Below are positions 27,545 through 37,021 of a DNA stretch of 64,000 nucleotides, one piece after another; position 1 is the stretch's first letter; every line of letters starts with the position of its first letter. The position numbers and the translations under genes were made by a program. Where the stretch lies: NCBI RefSeq assembly GCF_000764555.1, contig NZ_CP009574.1, positions 434,001-498,000 on the forward strand. The letters run 5' to 3'. Origin of the DNA: Candidatus Francisella endociliophora. GTDB lineage: Bacteria; Pseudomonadota; Gammaproteobacteria; Francisellales; Francisellaceae. The notes under the pieces were generated by a model. It saw only the letters and a list, made by a program, of their open reading frames with translations. It did no database searches and was not told the DNA's origin.

Positions 27545-28162
27545 ATGGCATATATGGAATATCTTAGATTAGCGATAGTAGATTCCGAAAATTATAATAA
27601 TTTTGCTCATATCTCCGAAGGCAACTTTGATAGAGTTATTGTTTTTACAAATCCACAAGAATTAGAAGCAAACTTTGCAAAAACACAAATCTACCATAAC
27701 TTTGAATTAGTCCCCATAATTTATGGAGAAGGAAATAAAGACAATATGGATGGCTATATTTGTGCTAAGGTTGGTGAATATGTTGAACGTTACCGTGATT
27801 TTCGTACTTATCTTAGTATTACAATTTTCAGTAACGATAGGATATTTAAGGGTATTGCTTCGTACTATACTCGTAAAGGTTTTAATATTGCTACTACTGC
27901 TCCAACACAATGTGATACAGGTACTAGCAATACAGATCCAAAAGTTCGTATTAAAAAGTTCTTAGCATGTCATGAAAGTGTCACAAATAGAGCTTTCAAG
28001 AAGCATTTTGATGAAAGTGATAAAGATGCCTTTTACCGTCTGATAAAAAGAAGTTTAGATAAAGATATACCAAGACAAATTACAGATACTTTTATAGATC
28101 AAAATATTATTTTTTTCTCAAATAAGTCTCGTAAAATTGGCGTTGATGTATCGAAAATATAG
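27545..28162 (+). CDS. Putative PIN/NYN-like domain protein of unknown function
   Basis: I do not recognise a named family for this 205-residue protein. The order LAIVDSEN (residues 8-15), KDNMDGYICAKVGEYVERY (about 65-83) and LSITIFSNDRIFKGIASYYTRKGFNI (about 90-115) follows the acidic layout of PIN/NYN RNase-like folds: an early Asp/Glu/Asn, a mid Asp, and a Ser-Asn-Asp before a helix and a glycine turn. The remaining 90 residues are basic and may form a separate helical domain. It could be a nuclease or a degenerate relative. It sits 92 bp before rubredoxin on the same strand. Confidence 0.55.
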   Translation: MAYMEYLRLAIVDSENYNNFAHISEGNFDRVIVFTNPQELEANFAKTQIYHNFELVPIIYGEGNKDNMDGYICAKVGEYVERYRDFRTYLSITIFSNDRIFKGIASYYTRKGFNIATTAPTQCDTGTSNTDPKVRIKKFLACHESVTNRAFKKHFDESDKDAFYRLIKRSLDKDIPRQITDTFIDQNIIFFSNKSRKIGVDVSKI

Positions 28163-28204
28163 CAATTAACAAACTCAATATTTCTAAGCTAGATATACTC
28201 CTCT

Positions 28205-28210
28205 TATAAT
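28205..28210 (+). promoter_or_regulatory. Possible -10 element for rubredoxin gene
   Basis: A perfect TATAAT lies 45 bp before the rubredoxin ATG in a 92-bp intergenic gap. No good -35 hexamer is 17 bp upstream, so the call rests on the -10 match and position only, in DNA where TATAAT is frequent. Confidence 0.35.
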
Positions 28211-28254
28211 GCTAAAATAGGGCATCTTTTATTATTTAACTAATTAATTTTGTC

Positions 28255-28425
28255 ATGGAATATAGAAAATATATTTGTATCGTTTGCGGTTTAATTTATG
28301 ATGAAGCTGAAGGCTGGCCAGAAGATGATATTGCTCCTGGTACAAGATGGGAAGATGTACCTGAAGATTGGGAATGTCCAGATTGTGGTGTTGGTAAAGA
28401 TGAGTTTGAGCTTTTAGAAGAATAA
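28255..28425 (+). CDS. Rubredoxin
   Basis: This 56-residue gene encodes a small iron-sulfur electron carrier. The translation starts [20 protein letters not shown] and has two Cys pairs, CIVCG near residues 8-11 and CPDCG near 41-44, that bind one iron in a tetrahedral Cys4 site. The middle segment [12 protein letters not shown] is the conserved rubredoxin core. Rubredoxins pass electrons to oxidases, hydroxylases or peroxide and superoxide scavengers; a reductase is not adjacent. It is 7 bp upstream of the PLP enzyme gene and likely co-transcribed with it. Confidence 0.95.
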   Translation: MEYRKYICIVCGLIYDEAEGWPEDDIAPGTRWEDVPEDWECPDCGVGKDEFELLEE

Positions 28426-28432
28426 TCCTTAG

Positions 28433-29308
28433 ATGCACCTTCCTTTTCAAAAAATCACTTTTGAAAATAAAGACTTCATAGTAATGAGGGATGATCTTAA
28501 CCATCCTATTTTCTCTGGTAATAAGGCTAGAAAATTAGCATATCTTTTAAATAATCCTAATAAATATTCTCATATAAAAACTATAGTCTCATTCGGTGGT
28601 AATCAGTCCAACTTTATGTTAGCACTATCACAGTTAGCTAAACTAAATAACTGGAACTTTCACTATTGGATCAAGCCATTACCAAGCTTTCTTAAGCAAA
28701 ATAAGAATGGTAATTTAAAGCTTGCATTAGAAAATAGTATGCTACTATTTGAAACCAATGATATTTTAGGCTTAGAAAATATCCAAAAAAATTATCAACT
28801 TAATGAAAATCTTTACTTCTTTGATCAAGGAGGCAGAAATTATCTTGCAGAAGAAGGAATTGCAGAATGTGCTCAAGAAATTAAAAAATATTGTCAAAAC
28901 AATCGTATAGAAAGCTATAGTGTAGTTGTAGCGTCTGGTACTGGTACGACTGCTCTATATCTTGAGAAATATTTACCCAATAGAGTTTATACGGTTCCTT
29001 GTGTAGGTGACTCTGAATATCTGAAAAAACAATTTAGAGATATTGATGAGAATCTAAATCATCCTAAAATTTTAGAAAAAAATTTTAAAACTGCCTTTGG
29101 ACAATTAGATATCAAAAACTTCAAAATTTATAAGCAATTATTAGAGCAAACCAATATTGAATTTGATCTACTTTATGACCCAATAACTTGGCGTACTTTA
29201 ATAACAAACTATGAACTACTTCCTAAGCCAATTATATATATTCATTGTGGTGGAATTAGTGGTAATCAAACAATGTTAGCTAGATATAAAAGACAAATAT
29301 CAGCATAA
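28433..29308 (+). CDS. PLP-dependent enzyme, ACC deaminase/D-cysteine desulfhydrase family
   Basis: This 291-residue protein is a fold-type II PLP enzyme. The lysine that binds PLP is in FSGNKARKLAYLL (near residue 31), the substrate-binding stretch is SFGGNQSNFMLAL, and the phosphate-binding turn is ASGTGTTALY. Family members deaminate 1-aminocyclopropane-1-carboxylate or degrade D-cysteine to pyruvate, ammonia and sulfide. ACC is not expected in Francisella, so a D-cysteine or related amino acid role is more plausible. It follows rubredoxin by 7 bp and converges with the next gene, 1 bp apart. Confidence 0.88.
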   Translation: MHLPFQKITFENKDFIVMRDDLNHPIFSGNKARKLAYLLNNPNKYSHIKTIVSFGGNQSNFMLALSQLAKLNNWNFHYWIKPLPSFLKQNKNGNLKLALENSMLLFETNDILGLENIQKNYQLNENLYFFDQGGRNYLAEEGIAECAQEIKKYCQNNRIESYSVVVASGTGTTALYLEKYLPNRVYTVPCVGDSEYLKKQFRDIDENLNHPKILEKNFKTAFGQLDIKNFKIYKQLLEQTNIEFDLLYDPITWRTLITNYELLPKPIIYIHCGGISGNQTMLARYKRQISA

Positions 29309-29309
29309 C

Positions 29310-30866
29310 TCAAACATACTGAGCCATAAGAATTTTCTTGATACGTCTTCTAATTTCAACAATATCTGTTTTAACAGATTTACATAAATTATAAGTGGTA
29401 TCTAACTTCTGATTTATAGAATTACTAAGTTTTATGCTACTAAGATTTGCACCATTAGACATTTCAATTGCTGTTAATACAGATGCTTCATCTAAACTCA
29501 AGGGCTCCTGTAAAAGTTTAATTGCTTGTCTAGCATAAGCTTTAATACACTCTTCCTTTGATATAAAGTCATGCTCATGATGTGTATATTCATACATTTT
29601 ATATGCTATAGACATTCTAATTTTTTCTTCCAAAAAAACATATACAAGCTCATGCTCAACATTCTTATATAATTTTTCATCATTACTAAAACTTAAAGAA
29701 TGCCATTGCTCTAATAACATATCTAACCTTTTTAGTTGCGTTTTTATCATTCGAACATTCTGATTAAATCTATTCTTGCTTTGTTGAGTTTGTTTTCTAA
29801 TTTCTTTAGATAATTTTTTTGTATGAATTTGTACAATTGCGGCCTCTAACTGGTGTATATTTTCTGTTACATCATCTGTAACATTAATAACCTCTTTTAG
29901 ATCTAGATTTGGCGCAACCTCTGATACTGTTAAAAAACTCTGTTTATAAATACCTAAAATATGATTATATTTCTGCGTTATTTTATTGCGCAATTTCTCA
30001 ATTGATGTAAATAAGTAGTCTTTTTTCACATCATCAAATTTTGAAGTAGTTTTGAAATAATAAATTTTACGCCCAGAAAGAAGTTCAATAAAAAGGCTAA
30101 TAGCATGACTAGCATCATCTAAATCAAAAAGACTATATTGACCAGCACTATTATAAATTTTTGAAAGAAAACCACTTTTCCTTTCAACACCCTCTTTTAA
30201 ACTCGTATATTTACCAATTAAAGCTTTTAAAAATTTCTTTCTTAGTTCATCTGTAATTTTTTTATTATTGTTTATTTGCTTATAAAAACGCCTCAACTTA
30301 CGTTTATTTTCATCTGTATCTATTGGAAAACCATTTTCACGATGTAAATATATAATTTCTGCAAACTCTGCCATCTCCTTACTAAAATGGAGATTAAAGA
30401 TATAAAAAATTTCTTTGCTTGTTGGATGTGATTTTGACAATATTTCATTAGCAACTTTATTATCACGTACCTGATCAGTAAGCTTTGCAAGGTTCATTTT
30501 TTTTGAAAGATAAAGGTTCTGATACGACTCTTCGACAACAGAGAGGAACCTTTCTTGCATTTTCTCTTGTTTCTTATGCTTAAGAGAGTCAAATACTATT
30601 TTACTTATAAAACCGACCAAACCTACAAAAAAAACATACAACGAAAAATATGCCACTGTTACGAGAGGGACTCGTGTACCATGACTCAGATAATACCCAA
30701 GAGTAATAGCAATAATTGTAACTGGTCCAGCTGCCCATATTATCGAAAGTATAGTAGCCTTAATATCTGTACGATGTATAGATGATACTAGTTCACTTGC
30801 ATAAGAATTATCATAAGAATTTCTTTTTTTAAATTTAGTTTTTAACTCTTTTAACTTGTTTAACAT
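29310..30866 (-). CDS. Large membrane protein with coiled-coil domain, unknown
   Basis: This 518-residue protein has a basic cytoplasmic start, two predicted membrane segments near residues 36-58 and 68-94 (WAAGPVTIIAITLGYYL and YFSLYVFFVGLVGFISKIVF), then about 420 residues that are helical, rich in Lys, Glu and Leu, with heptad-like stretches around 330-400. No enzyme motif is visible. It could be a scaffold or envelope-shape protein; nothing supports one function. It is divergent from a small multi-membrane-span protein at 31004, the only positional link. Confidence 0.72.
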   Translation of the reverse strand: MLNKLKELKTKFKKRNSYDNSYASELVSSIHRTDIKATILSIIWAAGPVTIIAITLGYYLSHGTRVPLVTVAYFSLYVFFVGLVGFISKIVFDSLKHKKQEKMQERFLSVVEESYQNLYLSKKMNLAKLTDQVRDNKVANEILSKSHPTSKEIFYIFNLHFSKEMAEFAEIIYLHRENGFPIDTDENKRKLRRFYKQINNNKKITDELRKKFLKALIGKYTSLKEGVERKSGFLSKIYNSAGQYSLFDLDDASHAISLFIELLSGRKIYYFKTTSKFDDVKKDYLFTSIEKLRNKITQKYNHILGIYKQSFLTVSEVAPNLDLKEVINVTDDVTENIHQLEAAIVQIHTKKLSKEIRKQTQQSKNRFNQNVRMIKTQLKRLDMLLEQWHSLSFSNDEKLYKNVEHELVYVFLEEKIRMSIAYKMYEYTHHEHDFISKEECIKAYARQAIKLLQEPLSLDEASVLTAIEMSNGANLSSIKLSNSINQKLDTTYNLCKSVKTDIVEIRRRIKKILMAQYV

Positions 30867-31003
30867 TCTCTTATTTTGTTTATCTATTCACTCTCATTCT
30901 AACAAACTAATATACGAACCCCAAGATCAGAAACTTTTACTTTCATAAAAAAATTATCTATGTATCATTGAAATAGCACACTAACTTTATAGGATTAAGT
31001 TTT

Positions 31004-31624
31004 ATGCAATTAGGCGCTAGCTTTTATATTTTAGAAACTTTACTGCTTGTTTTTGGATTGATTTTTGCGATTAGAATATGTTCCTTTAAGAAAGATGCAT
31101 GGTATTTTTACCTTTTAGCTACTATTACAGGAAGCTTTCAGTTTATTGATCTTTCACAGTTTGATCTAGCTAACTATATTAACAATCTAGCAATGTATAG
31201 CCACGATTTAGTTTTACCTCTAGTTGCTATACTTATTCATAATAGAACAACAATAACTCCAAAAAAGATATCTCGAGATAATTTAGGATTTGTAAGTGGC
31301 TTAATCTTAATAGTATCCTTACTAATGGTAGGGTTCAATTATTTGACTTTACCGATTTCTCCTTTTACAGATATAGTAATGTTTATATCTGTTATTTTTG
31401 GGATAGTTGTATATGTTGGTAGTGCCTTACTAGCTTTTGGGTATATCATTGGATTATTAATCAATGCTATATATTCATTACAGTATATAATATTCAGCTT
31501 ATTTACCATTTCTAAATATGGGATATATTCCTACAACATTTTGATCAGTATTCTTTTTTCTTTAATATCATTTATTATTTTCCTAGTTGGTTATACTAAC
31601 AATAAAAAACAACTTTCAAACTAA
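31004..31624 (+). CDS. Integral membrane protein of unknown function
   Basis: This 206-residue protein has about six to seven hydrophobic segments that occupy most of its length, with short polar loops. I see no transporter motif, no conserved charged residue in the membrane and no known domain. The start ATG at 31004 follows AGGATTAAGTTTT, a plausible ribosome binding site. It lies between the divergent coiled-coil membrane protein and typA, 77 bp before the latter. Confidence 0.65.
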   Translation: MQLGASFYILETLLLVFGLIFAIRICSFKKDAWYFYLLATITGSFQFIDLSQFDLANYINNLAMYSHDLVLPLVAILIHNRTTITPKKISRDNLGFVSGLILIVSLLMVGFNYLTLPISPFTDIVMFISVIFGIVVYVGSALLAFGYIIGLLINAIYSLQYIIFSLFTISKYGIYSYNILISILFSLISFIIFLVGYTNNKKQLSN

Positions 31625-31663
31625 GCCTACTAAGTTTTTCGGTACTTTTACGTGCTATTAGTC

Positions 31664-31669
31664 TATAAT
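31664..31669 (+). promoter_or_regulatory. Possible -10 element for typA
   Basis: A TATAAT hexamer lies 32 bp before the typA ATG in the 77-bp gap after the membrane protein gene. A clear -35 match is absent at 16-18 bp, so the support is limited to the hexamer and its position. Confidence 0.35.
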
Positions 31670-31701
31670 TGTTGTGATTTTATAAAAATAGGTAAAATTT
31701 A

Positions 31702-33519
31702 ATGATTGAAAATTTAAGAAATATTGCGATTATCGCACACGTTGACCATGGTAAAACCACATTGGTTGATAAGTTATTACAACAGTCTGGTACTCTAAAC
31801 ACTCGTGGTCCAGAAGTTGAAAGAGTCATGGACTCAAATGATATTGAGAAAGAAAGAGGTATTACGATTTTATCAAAAAATACCGCTCTTAAGTGGAATG
31901 ACTATAGAATTAATATAGTAGATACTCCAGGACATGCTGACTTTGGTGGTGAAGTTGAGCGTGTATTATCAATGGTTGATTCTGTATTACTACTAGTTGA
32001 TGCTGTTGATGGCCCTATGCCTCAGACAAGATTTGTAACAGAAAAAGCTTTTGCGCAAGGTTTAAAGCCAATTGTTGTTATTAACAAGATCGATAGAGAT
32101 GGTGCAAGACCTGATTGGGTTGTTGATCAAGTATTTGACTTGTTTGATAGATTGGGTGCAACAGATGAGCAATTAGATTTCCCTATTATCTATGCTTCTG
32201 CTATCAATGGTTGGGCTACAAATGAGCTTGGCGAACAGAAAGAAGATATGACTGATCTTTTTAAAGCTATTGTTGAAAATGTTGAGCATCCGGCTGTTGA
32301 TGAAAATGGTCCATTCCAAATGCAAGTCTCTTCATTAGATTATTCAAACTTCACAGGAACTATTGGTATTGGTCGTATCCAAAGAGGTAAAGTTAAAACA
32401 AATACTCCTGTAACTATTATTGGTAAAGATGGTAAAACTCGTAATGGTAGAATCTTACAAATATTAGGTTATATGGGTCTAGATAGAGTTGAAGTACCTG
32501 AAGCACAAGCTGGTGATATTGTTTGTGTAACAGGTATGGAAGGTTTGAATATATCAGACACTTTATGTAGTCCTGATAAAGTAGAAGCATTACCTGAGCT
32601 TTCAGTAGATGAGCCAACTATCAGCATGACTTTCCAAGTTAACAACTCTCCATTTGCTGGTAAAGAAGGTAAATTTGTAACTTCTCGCCAGATCAAAGAT
32701 CGTTTAGATAAGGAACTACTTACAAACGTAGCTTTAAGAGTTGAGCAACTTGATGATCCTGATAAATTTAAAGTCTCTGGTCGTGGTGAGCTTCATCTTT
32801 CAATATTACTTGAAAATATGCGTCGTGAAGGTTATGAAATTGCAGTATCGCGTCCACATGTAATTTTCAAGGATGTTGATGGTGAAAAACACGAACCTTA
32901 TGAGCAAGCAATTATAGATATCGAAGAAGAACATCAAGGTACTGTAATGGAAAGAATGGGCTTGCGTCAAGGTGAGCTTAAAAATATGGAACCAGATGGT
33001 AAGGGTCGTGTAAAACTTGAATTTATAATACCATCTCGTGGTTTGATTGGTTTTTATACTGAATTTTTAACTATCACATCTGGCTCAGGTATTTTAAACA
33101 AAGTATTTGATCATTATGGTCCAATGAAGAAACAAACTCTTGAGACTCGTCAGAACGGTACTCTAGTTTCTATGCTAGCAGGTAAGGCAGTAGCTTTTGC
33201 TCTTTGGAATCTACAAGAAAGAGGTAAAATGTTTATTACTCATGGTACAGATGTTTATGAGGGAATGATTATAGGGATTCATAGTAGAGATAATGATTTA
33301 GCGGTAAACCCTTGTAAAGGTAAGCAGTTAACTAACGTTCGTGCTTCTGGTAAAGATGATGCTCTTACACTAGTTACTCCAATCAAGCTTACTCTTGAAT
33401 ATGCTTTAGAGTTTATCGAAGATGATGAGTTAGTTGAAATCACGCCTGAGTCAATCAGACTAAGAAAAAAACATCTAACTGAATCTGATCGTAAAAAAGC
33501 AGCTCGTGGGGCTCTTTAA
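31702..33519 (+). CDS. typA: Translational GTPase TypA/BipA
   Basis: This 605-residue ribosome-binding GTPase of the EF-G/LepA group is involved in ribosome assembly and stress or low-temperature growth. It has the G1 motif [10 protein letters not shown] (residues 12-21), DTPGH of G3 and [10 protein letters not shown] of G4, followed by domain II, the EF-G-like III and V domains, and a C-terminal domain characteristic of TypA ([31 protein letters not shown]). Length and order are standard. The codon pattern resembles neighbours. It is followed by an 8-bp tandem repeat. Confidence 0.97.
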   Translation: MIENLRNIAIIAHVDHGKTTLVDKLLQQSGTLNTRGPEVERVMDSNDIEKERGITILSKNTALKWNDYRINIVDTPGHADFGGEVERVLSMVDSVLLLVDAVDGPMPQTRFVTEKAFAQGLKPIVVINKIDRDGARPDWVVDQVFDLFDRLGATDEQLDFPIIYASAINGWATNELGEQKEDMTDLFKAIVENVEHPAVDENGPFQMQVSSLDYSNFTGTIGIGRIQRGKVKTNTPVTIIGKDGKTRNGRILQILGYMGLDRVEVPEAQAGDIVCVTGMEGLNISDTLCSPDKVEALPELSVDEPTISMTFQVNNSPFAGKEGKFVTSRQIKDRLDKELLTNVALRVEQLDDPDKFKVSGRGELHLSILLENMRREGYEIAVSRPHVIFKDVDGEKHEPYEQAIIDIEEEHQGTVMERMGLRQGELKNMEPDGKGRVKLEFIIPSRGLIGFYTEFLTITSGSGILNKVFDHYGPMKKQTLETRQNGTLVSMLAGKAVAFALWNLQERGKMFITHGTDVYEGMIIGIHSRDNDLAVNPCKGKQLTNVRASGKDDALTLVTPIKLTLEYALEFIEDDELVEITPESIRLRKKHLTESDRKKAARGAL

Positions 33520-33532
33520 TTTTATAAAAAAA

Positions 33533-33580
33533 TTCTATATTTCTATATTTCTATATTTCTATATTTCTATATTTCTATAT
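33533..33580. repeat. 8-bp tandem repeat, (TTCTATAT)x6
   Basis: Six perfect copies of TTCTATAT run without interruption in the 135-bp gap between typA and the SDR gene, beginning 13 bp after the typA stop. Pure short tandem repeats of this kind vary in copy number by slippage and are used as typing markers in Francisella. It is noncoding and may affect the upstream spacing of the SDR gene promoter. Confidence 0.97.
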
Positions 33581-33654
33581 AAATCATATAATCTATTCTA
33601 AAATTAACTACTAAATCACTTTCATAAAATTTAAATAATTTATAGGACTTTCTT

Positions 33655-34464
33655 ATGAAACGATTAGATAATAAAATAGTATTAATAACAGGTGCTGCTA
33701 AAGGGATAGGGAAAGCCACAGCAGAACTATTTGCTAATGAAGGAGCAACTGTTATTGTCTCTGATATAGACGATACTTTAGGTAATCAAGCGGCTGAAAA
33801 TATTAAATCAACTAATATTGAGTATAAACATCTTGATGTTAGTAGTGAAAACAATTGGATAGAAATTAGTAAATATATTGAATCCAAGTTTGGTAAATTA
33901 GACATTCTAGTTAATAATGCTGGTATTACAGGTTTTATCGAAAGTGCTGGACCTCATAATCCTGAAGATTTAGATATAAATTCTTGGCATAAGGTTCATT
34001 CTATAAACTCTGATGGTGTGGCCTTAGGATGTAAATACGCTATCAAACTTATGAAAGAAAATGGTGGAAGTATCGTTAATATATCCTCACGCTCTGGAAT
34101 TGTAGGGATACCTCAAGCTGTAGCTTATGCTTCGAGCAAAGCATCTGTTAGAAATCACACAAAATCAGTTGCTCTATATTGTACTGATATGCAGTATGGA
34201 ATTAGATGTAACTCTATACATCCTGGAGCTATTTTGACTCCTATGTGGGATGAAATGTTACCCAAAGATGAAGCTCAAAAACAAGAAGCTATTAAAGCTA
34301 TTTCTCAAGATATTCCTATGAAAGTTATGGGTGAAGTAAAAGATGTAGCTTATGCAGCTTTATATTTAGCTTCTGATGAGTCAAAATATGTTACAGGTAT
34401 TGAGCTAAATGTTGATGGCGGAATTCTTGCAGGAAGCTCAGCTGCTCCTAAACAAGACGACTAA
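33655..34464 (+). CDS. Short-chain dehydrogenase/reductase
   Basis: This 269-residue Rossmann-fold oxidoreductase has the TGxxxGxG cofactor motif as TGAAKGIG (residues 11-18), the NNAG structural motif near 86-89, the catalytic Ser in NISSRSG, and Tyr-xxx-Lys as YASSK. VTGIELNVDGG at the C-terminus is the usual SDR end. The Asp after the second strand (SDID) favours NAD(H). The substrate is unknown. Its stop overlaps the start of the methyltransferase gene (TAATG), so the two are translationally coupled, and the 8-bp repeat lies upstream. Confidence 0.9.
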   Translation: MKRLDNKIVLITGAAKGIGKATAELFANEGATVIVSDIDDTLGNQAAENIKSTNIEYKHLDVSSENNWIEISKYIESKFGKLDILVNNAGITGFIESAGPHNPEDLDINSWHKVHSINSDGVALGCKYAIKLMKENGGSIVNISSRSGIVGIPQAVAYASSKASVRNHTKSVALYCTDMQYGIRCNSIHPGAILTPMWDEMLPKDEAQKQEAIKAISQDIPMKVMGEVKDVAYAALYLASDESKYVTGIELNVDGGILAGSSAAPKQDD

Positions 34465-35222
34465 TGGAAACAAACATGAACAACAAACCTACTTTCAATT
34501 CAGAATCTTATCAAAAAGCTAGACCATCTATTCCAGTAGAAATTCTCAACTATCTTAAAGGTCATATCTCAGCTAGTCAAAATGCTTGGGATTGCGGTAC
34601 AGGTAATGGTCAGACTGCTATAAAACTAGCTGAATTTATAGATAATATCCATGCTACAGATATTAGTGCCACTCAATTATCTAAAGCCTTTAAACATAAT
34701 AACATCAAATACTTTGAAGCTGATGAATCTAATAGTATGTTTGATGATAATTGTGTAGATTTAATTACAGTTTCTCAGGCAGCTCATTGGTTTGATATGT
34801 CTAAATTTGAAAGAGAATGCTTAAGAGTACTTAAACCCAAGGGTATAGTTGCTATATGGACATATCATCAAGATATTCAAGTTAATGGTAAGGTAGAAAT
34901 TATTTATCAGAATTTTTATAAAACTATACGACCATATTTTCCAGAGGGTCGTAAGCATATTGATAATTATTATAAAGATATAAACATTAACTTACCTAAG
35001 CTAGAGTCTCCTCAATTTAAGCAAACTAAAGAGATGGATTTTAATAGTTTTATTGAATACTTAAAATCATTCTCTGCTTATGCTGAATATATTAAAAAGC
35101 ATAATAAATGTCCTATAATTGAACTTGAATTTTATGATAAGTTTAAAGATGCTTGGGGAGAAACTTCTACGATATATACTGTCACTTGGCCAGTTATATT
35201 TAAGTGTTATATTAAAGGTTAA
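34464..35222 (+). CDS. Class I SAM-dependent methyltransferase
   Basis: This protein of up to 252 residues carries the Rossmann SAM-binding motif WDCGTGNGQTAIKLAE (near residues 42-57) and the acidic strand ATDIS after it. VDLITVSQAAHWFDM is the motif-IV-like region of the UbiE/Methyltransf_11 group. Two starts are close: ATG at 34464 (METNMNNK) overlapping the SDR stop, and an ATG 12 bp later. It is coupled to the SDR gene and its stop shares TTAA with the convergent ggt stop. The substrate is unknown; a small organic acid as in trans-aconitate methyltransferases is one option. Confidence 0.85.
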   Translation: METNMNNKPTFNSESYQKARPSIPVEILNYLKGHISASQNAWDCGTGNGQTAIKLAEFIDNIHATDISATQLSKAFKHNNIKYFEADESNSMFDDNCVDLITVSQAAHWFDMSKFERECLRVLKPKGIVAIWTYHQDIQVNGKVEIIYQNFYKTIRPYFPEGRKHIDNYYKDININLPKLESPQFKQTKEMDFNSFIEYLKSFSAYAEYIKKHNKCPIIELEFYDKFKDAWGETSTIYTVTWPVIFKCYIKG

Positions 35223-36961
35223 TACCCTACTGCCAGAGCATTTGCTCTACGCGGATCTGCTGCTCCATAGACATATTTACCATCTGACATCACAGATTCA
35301 GCTGCGCCCATAGCTGCATAAGGTACGACATTATTACCCATTTTATTAAGTAAATTAATAGTATCTATAGATATACCCTGCTCTACTCCTAGCTCCTCTG
35401 GCCATAGCTGGCTGTGTACACGAGGATTATTAACAGCTGCTTGTAGGTTCATATTATAATCTATCAAATTTAAGATTACTTCTAATGTTGTTGTGATAAT
35501 ACGACTACCACCAGGTGAACCTGTAGCCAAGAAAGGATTGCCATCTTTATCTAATACTATAGTTGGTGTCATTGAACTTAGAGGTCTCTTATTTGGAGCT
35601 ACAGTATTTGCCTCACCTTGAACTAACCCAAAGACATTTGCCACACCAACTTTAGCTGCAAAATCATCCATTTCATTATTTAAGAAAATACCTGTACCAG
35701 GTGCAATAATACCATTACCATAAGAGTAGTTTAGCGTATAAGTATTAGATACCATATTGCCATCTTTATCGACAACGCTAAATTGTGTAGTTTGTAACTT
35801 CTCACGATCTTCTGGATTAACTGTACTAATGTCTTTACTTGGAATATGCTTATCAGTAGTTATTTTTTGTGCTATTTGTTTTGCATATTTTTTAGATAAG
35901 AACTTATTAATATCCATCTTCACAAAATCAGGATCACCAAGATCAGAATTGCGGTCATTATAAGCATAGCTCATAGCATTACTCATAAGGTTAATAGTTT
36001 TAGCACTATTATTACCATAATCAGATAGCGGGAAATTCTCTAAAATATTTAACAACTCAATAAGGATTAGCCCGCCAGAACTTGGTGGTGGCATTGAATA
36101 AATAGTATAACCACGATACTCACCTTTTAATGGTTTCATCTCTTGGACATCATAATTTTTTAGATCTTCTAATGTGATTAAACCATTATTTTTTGCCATA
36201 GCATCAGCAATCTTATGAGCTATTTCACCTTCATAAAAAGCTTTCTTACCATCTTTAGCAATTAGTTTCAGACTATTAGCAAGTTCTGGCTGTTTTAAAA
36301 TTTCACCAACCTGATACACAGATCCATCTTTTTTATAGAAGGTCTTCATCGCTTCTGGAGATTTTTCTAACCATGGTTTTGCAGTCTCTAATGATTGGTG
36401 TAAATCATAACTAACAGGTATACCATCTTCTGCTAACTTAATAGCTGGCTGTATAACTTGAGCAAGTTTCAGCTTACCATATTTTTGTTGAGCATCAATT
36501 AAACCAGCAACAGTACCTGGAACACCTGAGGCACTATATGAGCCTGATACTTTATTATAATCGACATCTCCTTTGTCATTTAAGAACATATCTTTTGATG
36601 CTTTTGCTGGAGCTTTTTCACGATAATTGATAGCTATATTTTTATCTTCTTTGTTTAAATGAATGATCATAAAACCACCACCTCCAAGATTACCAGCTCT
36701 TGGTAGAGTTACAGCTAAGGCAAAACCGACTGCTACTGCTGCATCTATAGCATTACCACCCTCTTTTAAGATTTGCACTCCCACTTGACTTGCTAAAGCT
36801 TCTTGAGATGAAACCATGCCATGTTTTTCTGTCACAGGTTGTGCTATCTGCATTTCCTCCTGAATAGGAATAAAGTCATAACCACTTGGTATAGGTGCAG
36901 CCATAGATAAACTTGGTAAAAGCATTACCGAACATAATATAGTCGTAAAAGTTTTTTTCAT
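35219..36961 (-). CDS. ggt: Gamma-glutamyltransferase
   Basis: GGT cleaves glutathione and gamma-glutamyl compounds in the periplasm; in Francisella this is known to supply cysteine during intracellular growth. The 580-residue precursor has a signal peptide (residues 1-21). The nucleophile Thr near residue 392, in TTQFSVVDKDGN, marks the self-cleavage site giving large and small subunits. GNLGGGGFMIIH, MPPPSSGG and TGSPGGSRI are substrate-binding blocks. It is complete. Its stop shares TTAA with the methyltransferase stop on the other strand. Confidence 0.95.
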   Translation of the reverse strand: MKKTFTTILCSVMLLPSLSMAAPIPSGYDFIPIQEEMQIAQPVTEKHGMVSSQEALASQVGVQILKEGGNAIDAAVAVGFALAVTLPRAGNLGGGGFMIIHLNKEDKNIAINYREKAPAKASKDMFLNDKGDVDYNKVSGSYSASGVPGTVAGLIDAQQKYGKLKLAQVIQPAIKLAEDGIPVSYDLHQSLETAKPWLEKSPEAMKTFYKKDGSVYQVGEILKQPELANSLKLIAKDGKKAFYEGEIAHKIADAMAKNNGLITLEDLKNYDVQEMKPLKGEYRGYTIYSMPPPSSGGLILIELLNILENFPLSDYGNNSAKTINLMSNAMSYAYNDRNSDLGDPDFVKMDINKFLSKKYAKQIAQKITTDKHIPSKDISTVNPEDREKLQTTQFSVVDKDGNMVSNTYTLNYSYGNGIIAPGTGIFLNNEMDDFAAKVGVANVFGLVQGEANTVAPNKRPLSSMTPTIVLDKDGNPFLATGSPGGSRIITTTLEVILNLIDYNMNLQAAVNNPRVHSQLWPEELGVEQGISIDTINLLNKMGNNVVPYAAMGAAESVMSDGKYVYGAADPRRANALAVGY

Positions 36962-37021
36962 GAAAAAGATTATTTTAAAAATTACGTATTTGTTTAATAT
37001 ATCAGAAAAAATAACTATTTC

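Noticed and set aside
33520-33654. The 8-bp repeat as a terminator of typA.
   Set aside because: The array is not a dyad with a G/C stem and has no T run of terminator type.
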